A stretch of 64,000 nt of DNA from Streptococcus sp. oral taxon 058 str. F0407 (GTDB lineage Bacteria > Bacillota > Bacilli > Lactobacillales > Streptococcaceae), in the NCBI RefSeq assembly GCF_000235485.1, contig NZ_JH378887.1, positions 148,562 to 212,561 on the forward strand, read 5' to 3'. Of the stretch, positions 57,124 to 64,000 are shown one piece after another; positions within the stretch are counted from its first letter, which is position 1; each line of letters starts with the position of its first letter. A program made the translations under genes and the position numbers. The notes beneath the pieces are model-generated. The model worked only from the letters and a program-made list of their open reading frames with translations. It was not told the DNA's origin and did no database searches.

Positions 57124-57741
57124 TCAAAATATCTGCCAGAAGAAATCAATAATATAGGTCAAGCCATAGGTGTAAACCACTAGGGTAAAGGGCTTGGTCA
57201 AAACGATGATAATCATATAGCGCTTGAAGGTCATCTTAGTAAGAGCAGCTAGCATGCAGAGAAAGTCAGCTGGGCTAACTGGCCAGATCATCATAAAGAT
57301 AAAGAAACGCTCGAAACGATTGCCCTTATCTAGCCAGCCGATGTATTTGTCATAGGTGCGCTTGCTGACGACGGACTGGACAAAGGCAGCCCCGTAGAGA
57401 CGCACGAGGTAAAAGATAATGGCACAGCCAATCACGATGCCGATATAATTATAGATGGTTCCGATGATGTGCCCGTAAATAAAGACCCCAGCCACTGAGG
57501 TCAAAGCACCTGGAATGATCGGAACGACGGTTTGTAGGATCTGTAGAAAGATAAAGAGTGGTGGCCCCCAAATCCCAGCTTGCTGGATAAAGGCCGATAG
57601 GGTTTCCTTGGACTGTAACACTCCCGCCTGATAGGCCCAAATGCAGAAAATCAAGGTGCCGACTCCCCCGACGATAGACGAAATATTGATGACTTGCTGT
57701 AGAAGGGGAGAAACAGCTTTCATTTGCTTATGCTGTGACAT
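57124..57741 (-). CDS. TVP38/TMEM64 (DedA-like) membrane protein
   Basis: A 205-residue protein with about five membrane segments. The SNARE-associated/VTT domain is recognisable from the order PIIPGALTSVAGVFIYG, then GCAIIFYLVRLYG and the later WPVSPADFLCMLAALTKM. Family members may move lipids across the membrane; the role in streptococci is unknown. It is transcribed alone, on the minus strand. Confidence 0.82.
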   Translation of the reverse strand: MSQHKQMKAVSPLLQQVINISSIVGGVGTLIFCIWAYQAGVLQSKETLSAFIQQAGIWGPPLFIFLQILQTVVPIIPGALTSVAGVFIYGHIIGTIYNYIGIVIGCAIIFYLVRLYGAAFVQSVVSKRTYDKYIGWLDKGNRFERFFIFMMIWPVSPADFLCMLAALTKMTFKRYMIIIVLTKPFTLVVYTYGLTYIIDFFWQIF

Positions 57742-57853
57742 AGAAACTCCTTATAGATAGTATGATACTACTATATCATATTTTGATAAAAGAAGGGGGA
57801 AATGACTGTATTGTGTTAGAGGATAGCTGATAGGTTTTTAACTTTAAATATGT

Positions 57854-57875
57854 TATACTAAGACTAGTGTATAAT
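57854..57875 (+). promoter_or_regulatory. Possible promoters of hsdRMS
   Basis: TGTTATACT (extended -10, TATACT 57854-57859) and a second TATAAT at 57870-57875 precede the hsdR ATG by about 50-70 nt. No convincing -35 for either. Confidence 0.45.
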
Positions 57876-57925
57876 TTGAGGACATCATGATATGAAAGCT
57901 TTAACAGAATAAGAAAGGTTTTTTG

Positions 57926-60900
57926 ATGGCAAAGAAAAAAGATTTTTCTGAATTAACGAGGGTACAAATTCCAGCAGCTCTACACCTTATGAGACTGGGC
58001 TATACCTATCTTCCCCGTAATGGGAAGGAGATTGCAGAACGTGATCCAGATACCAATATCCTCGTATCTGTTTTTAAGGAGCAATTTTTAAAATTTAACA
58101 ACTACCTGACAGAGGAAGACTTTGAGAGAGAACTGGCCAATATCAAGTTGGAACTAGATCAAAATGACTTGGGACGTTCTTTCTTTAGACGCCTGCAAGG
58201 TCAGGAAGATACTGTTTATATTGACTGGGAAAACCCTGAAGCCAATACTTTTCATCTAGCGCTTGAAGTCACTTGTAAAAACGGCCAGGATGAATTCCGT
58301 CCTGACATTGTCGTATTTATCAATGGTCTGCCTCTTTCTTATATCGAAGTGAAACAGCCAAATGCGATTCGAGATGGGAAAACAGGAATTCAGTCGGAGC
58401 AAGACAGAACTAGACAACGTTTTGAAAATCGCAAGTTCCGCCGTTTTAACAATATCACCCAGTTGATAGCTCTGTCTGATAACTTGCCCTATATCAGTGG
58501 ACAAGGTCAACAGAAACAGGGCTCTTACTACGGTTCAAATGCCTATTCAAAAACCAAGTTTAATGCTTTCAAGGAAGAAAGAGAAGAAGATTTTCTTCAT
58601 TCCTTAGCAACCTTAACAGAGGACCAAATCGACTTCGTTTTAGATGACATGAACCACTTTGCCCTCAAGTCCCAGCCAGAATTCAAAACAAACCTAAACC
58701 CTGACACACCTTGCAATGCCTTTCTGTCCTCCTTGTATCAGAAAGAACGCCTGCTCTTTATGCTACGTTTTGGACTAGTCTATGTAGAGGAAGAGAGCAA
58801 GGAAGGTCAGATGCAACTGCAGAAGCATGTCATGCGCTACCCTCAGTATTTTGCGACACGTGCCATTGAAGAAACAATTGCAAAAGGTGTTAAGAAGGGA
58901 GTTATCTGGCATACACAAGGTTCAGGGAAGACAGCCTTGGCTTTCTTCAATATCCGCTATCTGACCAATTATTTCTCAAAACAGGGAATTGTCCCTCAGT
59001 TTTACTTTGTCGTGGATCGTTTGGATCTGGCAGACCAAGCCTTTAAAGAATTTACCAAACGAGGGCTCAAGGTTAAGCGTATCAACAGCCCTCAAGAGCT
59101 CAATCAAAAACAAGATGGCTATGATGTCGCTGTGGTCAATATCCAGAAGTTCAAGGATAATTCAGACTTGACTGACCGCTCTGGTTATGACCTCAATCGT
59201 CAAAATATCTACTTTATCGATGAAGCCCATCGCTCTTATAATGAACGCGGTTCCTACCTACCAAATCTCTATCAGGCAGACACCAATGCAATCAAGATTG
59301 CCTTGACTGGAACTCCATTGATCACCTATAAGAAAGATGGCAAGACCAAGGAAAATCATGCGACCACACGTGATATTTTTGGGGACTATATCCACAAATA
59401 CTACTACAACCAGTCTATCGATGATGGCTTTACCCTACGTTTGATGCGAGAAGATATCGAGACTTCTTATAAAGACAATCTCAGATCCATCAATGAAGAG
59501 ATCCAACGTGGAGGCTTGTCCAAGGAGGATATCTTTGCTCACACTCGTTATGTAGAACCTATGTTAGACTTTATCATCGAGGACTTTAATCGTGCACGTG
59601 ATGTAATTTTTGATGATCAGACGATTGGTGGCATGATCGTCTGTGACTCATCAAAGCAGGCGCGTGAGCTTGAAAAGCAATTAGAAAAACGTCGTAAAGC
59701 TGGAACAATCAACTTGACATCTGCATTGATTCTCCATGATGAGGGAGATAAGGAAGAAAAGAAAGACAAGGTAGATGCTTACAAAGAAGGCAAAATTGAC
59801 CTTATCATCGTCTACTCCATGCTCTTGACAGGTTTTGATGCTCCGCGTCTCAAACGTCTCTACCTAGGGCGTAAAATCAAGGCTCATAACCTTTTACAGA
59901 CTCTAACCCGTGTCAATCGTCCATACAAGGACTATCTATTTGGCTATGTCATCGACTTTGCGGATATTTCGAAAGAGTTTGATAGGACCAATCGTGCCTA
60001 TCTGGAAGAACTCAATCAAGAGTATGATACGGCCTTGACAGGGGAAAATGGAGAGGATATTTTTGGCTCGCTCTTTGTCCCTGCAGACGAGATTTCTCAT
60101 GAATTAAGGAAGACTGAGCTAATCTTGCTTGACTATCCGACAGATAATCTGGAATACTTTTCCCAAGCTATCAATGATATCAAGGATAGAAAGCAGTTAA
60201 TCGATCTACGAAAAGCTTTGGAGTCTATCAAGCAGTATTACAATATTGCTCGTCTCCTTGGTTACCATCACTTGATCGAGCAGATTGACATTGCTCAGGT
60301 CGCAATCTTGCTCAATATCCTCTCTAGACGGATGCTGACACTGTCCTTGATTGATAAACCAGCTGACTTTTCTAGTCAAACGCTCTTAAATTTAGCGATG
60401 TCTGAGACCAGTTTTAGTTTTGTCAAGATTGCAGAGGAAGAACTTCGCCTAGCAGCTAATGACCTGGAGGATTGGAGACGTCGGGTAGCTGGTAAGATTA
60501 AAAAACAGCGTGATGAAAAGGATCCTGAGTGGGTTTCTCTCTACGAAGAATTCCAACGTATCATGCAAAAACATTTTATCTATGGCCAAGAAGGCTATAC
60601 GATGGAAAATATCAAGGAAACACAAAAAGACTATGAAGAACTTTTTAAGTCAGTGGAGGATTATTATACTCGTATGAGACGATTGACCATGAACTTTAAC
60701 GGAGATGAAATGGCAGCTCGTTCATACAAGCATGTGACCAACTCGACTGTGGTCAGTGAATTTCCTGCTATTTACCATGTCATCAAAGGTTCTAAGGTTA
60801 AATTAGACCATAGAATCGGTCAAAATCAAGGGGTTCTAGATAATGAGGAATACCTAAAGCGAATGATTCGCGAGCAAGCCCGAAAAGAAATGAAGAAAAA

Positions 60901-60988
60901 CCAATCAGCTAGCAATATGGCCAAACAAGATTTTGATAGATTGGTTGAATCGCTATTTGAAGGATATGAAGAGGAATACCAACACTAA
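57926..60988 (+). CDS. hsdR: Type I restriction enzyme, R (endonuclease/translocase) subunit
   Basis: A 1020-residue subunit that translocates and cuts unmethylated DNA. The nuclease PD-(D/E)xK motif is visible as FRPDIVVF ... YIEVKQP (about residues 128-148), the SF2 motor as QGSGKTALAF (Walker A, about 330) and FIDEAHRSY (about 430). ATG 57926 follows AGAAAGG. The stop overlaps the hsdM start by 1 nt (TAATG), so the three subunits are coupled. Confidence 0.96.
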   Translation: MAKKKDFSELTRVQIPAALHLMRLGYTYLPRNGKEIAERDPDTNILVSVFKEQFLKFNNYLTEEDFERELANIKLELDQNDLGRSFFRRLQGQEDTVYIDWENPEANTFHLALEVTCKNGQDEFRPDIVVFINGLPLSYIEVKQPNAIRDGKTGIQSEQDRTRQRFENRKFRRFNNITQLIALSDNLPYISGQGQQKQGSYYGSNAYSKTKFNAFKEEREEDFLHSLATLTEDQIDFVLDDMNHFALKSQPEFKTNLNPDTPCNAFLSSLYQKERLLFMLRFGLVYVEEESKEGQMQLQKHVMRYPQYFATRAIEETIAKGVKKGVIWHTQGSGKTALAFFNIRYLTNYFSKQGIVPQFYFVVDRLDLADQAFKEFTKRGLKVKRINSPQELNQKQDGYDVAVVNIQKFKDNSDLTDRSGYDLNRQNIYFIDEAHRSYNERGSYLPNLYQADTNAIKIALTGTPLITYKKDGKTKENHATTRDIFGDYIHKYYYNQSIDDGFTLRLMREDIETSYKDNLRSINEEIQRGGLSKEDIFAHTRYVEPMLDFIIEDFNRARDVIFDDQTIGGMIVCDSSKQARELEKQLEKRRKAGTINLTSALILHDEGDKEEKKDKVDAYKEGKIDLIIVYSMLLTGFDAPRLKRLYLGRKIKAHNLLQTLTRVNRPYKDYLFGYVIDFADISKEFDRTNRAYLEELNQEYDTALTGENGEDIFGSLFVPADEISHELRKTELILLDYPTDNLEYFSQAINDIKDRKQLIDLRKALESIKQYYNIARLLGYHHLIEQIDIAQVAILLNILSRRMLTLSLIDKPADFSSQTLLNLAMSETSFSFVKIAEEELRLAANDLEDWRRRVAGKIKKQRDEKDPEWVSLYEEFQRIMQKHFIYGQEGYTMENIKETQKDYEELFKSVEDYYTRMRRLTMNFNGDEMAARSYKHVTNSTVVSEFPAIYHVIKGSKVKLDHRIGQNQGVLDNEEYLKRMIREQARKEMKKNQSASNMAKQDFDRLVESLFEGYEEEYQH

Positions 60989-62592
60989 TGAATGAAACAT
61001 ACAAGGTCCAAGTCCAAGACTTGGTAGATGATTTAAAAGCCGTCTTTACCCATGCAGGACTAGGAGGAGAAGCGGGTGAGTACAAACTTCTCACCCAGTC
61101 TTTCCTCTACAAATTTTTAAATGATAAGTTTTTATATCAAGCACAGGTACTAGATGAATCCAATACCTATGAAAATTTACTGACCATGAGTGAGGAAGAC
61201 TATGACTGGCTCTTAGAGGATATCGGTACCAGCACAGCTTGGCTCAAGCCAGGCCAGTTGATCGAAACGCTTCACCGTCAGCAAAACGAGGCGACTTTCT
61301 ACGAAACTTTTGAGAACACCCTCAACCAAATCGCCATTGACAATAACGATATTTTCTCTGTTCATACGGACGGAGATACGGCAATTCGTCTCTTTGATGA
61401 GCGCCTGATTACTGATACCATCTCAGATAGTAGTAAGCGTAACGAGGTGGCAAAAGCTATCATCAATCTCCTTACGCGCGTGAAGTTCGATGAGACCATC
61501 TTTTCACAAGGTTTCGACTTTTTCTCTACACTTTTTGAGTACATGATCAAGGACTACAACAAAGATGGCGGCGGTAAGTACGCCGAGTACTACACACCTC
61601 ACTCTGTGGCAAAGATTATCGCTGATATCTTGGTGGGAAATGACCAACCATCAAACGTGCGGATCTATGACCCGTCAGCTGGTTCGGGAACCTTGCTCAT
61701 GAATCTGGCTAGTCGTATCGGTGTGGATAAGACCACTGTCTATAGTCAGGATATCTCGCAAAAATCATCTAATCTCCTCCGTCTCAATCTGATTTTGAAT
61801 GGACTGCAACACTCCATCCATAATATCGTACAGGGAAATACCATCATCGCCAATCGTCATCCTGAAAAGATGGACTATATCGTGTCTAACCCGCCTTTCA
61901 AGCTGGACTTTTCAGAGTGGCGTGACCGAGTGGAAAGCTTGCCAGAAGCCAGTGAGCGTTTCTTTGCTGGAGTGCCAAAAGTTCCAGCCAAGTCTAAGGA
62001 CAAGATGGCGATTTACGAGCTCTTTGTTCAGCATATCATCTACTCCTTGAAGCCGGATGGTCAAGCAGCTGTTGTCTTGCCAACAGGATTTATCACAGCC
62101 CAATCAGGGATTGATAAGGCTATCCGTCAATACTTGGTGGACAATCAAATGCTAGCTGGTGTCGTTTCTATGCCGTCCAATATCTTTGCGACGACAGGTA
62201 CCAACGTCTCCATCCTCTTTATCGATAAGAAAAATAAGGGCGATGTTGTCCTCATCGATGCCTCAAATCTCGGAACCAAGGTCAAGGAAGGCAAGAACCA
62301 AAAGACTGTGTTGTCTCCTGAGGAAGAGCAGAAGATCGTCGAGACCTTTATCAAGAAAGAAGCCATCGAGGACTTTTCTGTCACCGTCTCTTATGAGGAC
62401 ATCAAGGAGAAAAATTACTCTCTCAGTGCTGGTCAATACTTTGACATCAAGATAGACTATGTGGATATCACAGCAGAAGAGTTTGAAGTCAAGATGACCG
62501 CCTTTCAAGACAAACTCTCAGACCTCTTCCAGCAATCGCATGCATTGGAGCAGGAGATTGAAGAGCAAATGAAGGGGTTGAAGTATGAGTGA
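60988..62592 (+). CDS. hsdM: Type I restriction-modification, M (adenine methyltransferase) subunit
   Basis: A 534-residue N6-adenine methyltransferase subunit. An N-terminal helical HsdM_N domain (to ~150) is followed by the SAM-binding motif YDPSAGSGTLLMNL (about 227) and the catalytic VSNPPF (about 298-303). The segment GKYAEYYTPHSVAKII is typical. It overlaps hsdR by 1 nt and hsdS by 8 nt. Confidence 0.96.
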   Translation: MNETYKVQVQDLVDDLKAVFTHAGLGGEAGEYKLLTQSFLYKFLNDKFLYQAQVLDESNTYENLLTMSEEDYDWLLEDIGTSTAWLKPGQLIETLHRQQNEATFYETFENTLNQIAIDNNDIFSVHTDGDTAIRLFDERLITDTISDSSKRNEVAKAIINLLTRVKFDETIFSQGFDFFSTLFEYMIKDYNKDGGGKYAEYYTPHSVAKIIADILVGNDQPSNVRIYDPSAGSGTLLMNLASRIGVDKTTVYSQDISQKSSNLLRLNLILNGLQHSIHNIVQGNTIIANRHPEKMDYIVSNPPFKLDFSEWRDRVESLPEASERFFAGVPKVPAKSKDKMAIYELFVQHIIYSLKPDGQAAVVLPTGFITAQSGIDKAIRQYLVDNQMLAGVVSMPSNIFATTGTNVSILFIDKKNKGDVVLIDASNLGTKVKEGKNQKTVLSPEEEQKIVETFIKKEAIEDFSVTVSYEDIKEKNYSLSAGQYFDIKIDYVDITAEEFEVKMTAFQDKLSDLFQQSHALEQEIEEQMKGLKYE

Positions 62593-63802
62593 GTGGAAAG
62601 AAAAGACAATAGGAGAACTGTCTATTAGGGTTTCGAGTGGTCTAACACCTCTAAAGTCTAATAAAGAGTTTTGGGAAAATCCAATTATTCCTTGGCTAAA
62701 AACAGATCAACTAGGTGAAAAGTACATTTTTGATACGAATACAAAAATTTCAAAAGAAGCATTAGAACAAACTAGCTTAAGAATTTATCCTGAGAACACC
62801 ATATCTATTGCTATGTATGGAGAAGGAAAGACTAGAGGAAATCTTTCAATAATAAAAGCACCGATGACAACAAATCAGGCTTGTTGTAATATAGAACTAG
62901 ATTCAAAATTGGCAGATGTTGAATATGTTTATTACTATTTAAAAACACAATATGATGCTTTAAGAAAATTATCATCAGGTGTGAGAAAGAATTTAAATTC
63001 TAATGACATAAAGAATTACAAAATTTACATACCGGAAAGTGTGAGATTTCAGAGATCAATAGTTAAAATTTTAACATCACTTGATAATAAGATAAGTGTT
63101 AACAACCAAATCAACCAAGAGTTGGAAGCCATGGCTAAGACCCTATATGACTACTGGTTTGTGCAGTTTGATTTCCCAGATCAGAATGGTAACCCCTACA
63201 AATCATCAGGCGGACAGATGGTTTATCACCCAGAACTCAAACGCGAAATTCCTGAGGGATGGGGAGTGGAGAAGTTGGGGGATATTACAATATGCCATGA
63301 CTCAAAAAGAGTTCCGTTATCTAGTAATGACAGAGAGCTTGTAAAAGGGGAAATACCGTACTATGGTGCTACTGGCATAATGGATTATGTCAATGATTAT
63401 ATTTTTGACGGAGATTATGTTTTAATGGCTGAAGATGGTTCTGTAATGACTGAGAAAGGAACCCCTATTTTACAACGTATTTCAGGAAAAAATTGGGTAA
63501 ACAATCATGCTCATGTTCTAGAACCAATTAAGAATCATAGTTGTAAACTTCTTATGATGCTATTGAAGGATGTTTCGGTTATGAAAATTAAAACAGGTTC
63601 AATTCAAATGAAAATTAATCAAGAAAATATGAACAAAATTGTAGTCCCAGCAATTCCGTTGGAATTATTATTTGAGATTAATCAAAAATTAGAAGTAATT
63701 GATAAACAGCAACTTAATTTAATCGAAGAGAATAAACAACTCACCCAACTTCGTGATTGGCTCTTGCCAATGTTGATGAATGGACAGGTGAAGGTGGAGT
63801 AG
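62585..63802 (+). CDS. hsdS: Type I restriction-modification, S (specificity) subunit
   Basis: A 405-residue subunit that reads the two half-sites of the target. There are two variable target-recognition domains (about 1-150 and 215-365), each followed by a conserved helix. The central block from INQELEAMAKTLYDYWFVQF to about 215 is well conserved in streptococci, and the end repeats the theme (QLTQLRDWLLPMLMNGQVKV). The DNA of both recognition domains is visibly more AT-rich than hsdM, as expected for exchangeable domains. No second hsdS copy or recombinase is inside the window. Confidence 0.94.
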   Translation: MSEWKEKTIGELSIRVSSGLTPLKSNKEFWENPIIPWLKTDQLGEKYIFDTNTKISKEALEQTSLRIYPENTISIAMYGEGKTRGNLSIIKAPMTTNQACCNIELDSKLADVEYVYYYLKTQYDALRKLSSGVRKNLNSNDIKNYKIYIPESVRFQRSIVKILTSLDNKISVNNQINQELEAMAKTLYDYWFVQFDFPDQNGNPYKSSGGQMVYHPELKREIPEGWGVEKLGDITICHDSKRVPLSSNDRELVKGEIPYYGATGIMDYVNDYIFDGDYVLMAEDGSVMTEKGTPILQRISGKNWVNNHAHVLEPIKNHSCKLLMMLLKDVSVMKIKTGSIQMKINQENMNKIVVPAIPLELLFEINQKLEVIDKQQLNLIEENKQLTQLRDWLLPMLMNGQVKVE

Positions 63803-63852
63803 GGGAATTTCCTTTTTTTAAAAATAAAACAAACTTTTTTAAAAATTATAAC

Positions 63853-63881
63853 AAAAAAAGTCATACAAAATGACTTTTTTT
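63853..63881 (+). terminator. Terminator after hsdS
   Basis: A 12-bp stem (63853-63864 with 63870-63881) made of AAAAAAAGTCAT and its complement, followed by a promoter that starts in its right arm. Confidence 0.75.
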
Positions 63882-63889
63882 GTTATAAT
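63881..63889 (+). promoter_or_regulatory. Extended -10 promoter of the edge gene
   Basis: TGTTATAAT (TATAAT 63884-63889), 34 nt before the next ATG. Confidence 0.6.
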
Positions 63890-63922
63890 AGATTAAAATG
63901 GAAAAATAAGGAGCTGAAATCT

Positions 63923-64000
63923 ATGGTGAAGTTAAAGAGTATTGTTATAGAAAACATAAAAAACGTTCAATATGGAGTGATAGATTTTCAGAATAAATCA
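63923..64000 (+). CDS. N-terminus of a possible AAA-type ATPase (continues beyond the window)
   Basis: AAGGAG at 63908-63913 precedes ATG 63923, and 26 codons are visible before the window ends. The start (VKLKSIVIENIKNVQYGVI) resembles the first beta strands of SMC/RecF/OLD-like ABC-type ATPases, where an I/F-x-N-F/I-K-N motif precedes the Walker A loop. Many such genes beside hsdRMS are defence ATPases. Walker A itself is outside the window, so this is tentative. Confidence 0.45.
   Translation, partial: MVKLKSIVIENIKNVQYGVIDFQNKS

Overview
The window is chromosomal DNA of a low-GC Gram-positive coccus, almost certainly a mitis-group Streptococcus. The housekeeping proteins read as near relatives of pneumococcal ones (MvaS, YefM/YoeB, RpoZ, RsmB, NusB), the yqeG-to-yqeM gene order is the Firmicute one, and promoters are typical TTGACA/TATAAT or extended -10 (TGnTATAAT). 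No rRNA or tRNA gene and no intact transposon was seen.

Layout. 1-3659: end of a fatty-acid initiation operon (accB end, fabZ, accC, accD, accA). 3728-4747: a double-glycine leader peptide gene with a CPBP membrane protease, a bacteriocin-like pair. 4798-9523, minus strand: efp-asp23-nusB and gatC-gatA-gatB. 9689-16266: a YwaF-like membrane protein, prfC, an ArAE/FUSC-type membrane protein, sstT, a short MscS channel and corA. 16284-22242: the ribosome-assembly/NAD/tRNA cluster yqeG, yqeH, yhbY, nadD, yqeK, rsfS, yqeM-like, tmcAL. 22373-24712: a small accessory pocket with the YefM-YoeB toxin-antitoxin module and a membrane-anchored KAP P-loop NTPase. 24968-35033: rny, then gmk-rpoZ-priA-fmt-rsmB-phpP-stkP. 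35121-38901: a split ThrE-type exporter and the mevalonate genes mvaS-mvaA.

39385-50632 is a complete type I-E CRISPR-Cas locus: cas3, cas8e, cse2, cas7e, cas5e, cas6e, cas1 and a cas2 fused to a DnaQ-like exonuclease, followed by an array of 32 repeats and 31 spacers. It sits exactly at the 3' end of mvaA, and a second copy of the last 42 mvaA codons lies beyond the array (50936-51064). This marks an insertion or recombination event of about 12 kb. 51100-56804 is the sucrose regulon: scrR and scrB on the minus strand, divergent from scrA and scrK, with three matching operator-like sites between scrB and scrA. 57124-57741 is a TVP38/DedA-type membrane protein. 57926-63802 is a type I restriction-modification operon (hsdR-hsdM-hsdS), followed at the right edge by the start of what may be an AAA-type ATPase gene. 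CRISPR-Cas, restriction-modification, the TA module, the KAP NTPase and the edge gene make the right half rich in defence functions.

Beyond the genes, the most unusual signals are highly structured intergenic elements. One is a 155-bp four-way-junction fold with terminal inverted repeats between yqeH and yhbY (17959-18113). Another is a row of five consecutive hairpins with a repeated linker between prfC and the next gene (12074-12273). A third is a long rod-like hairpin before yqeM (20290-20376), and a fourth is a hairpin-rich spacer bounded by two copies of a GAAA-loop stem after scrK (56811-57117).
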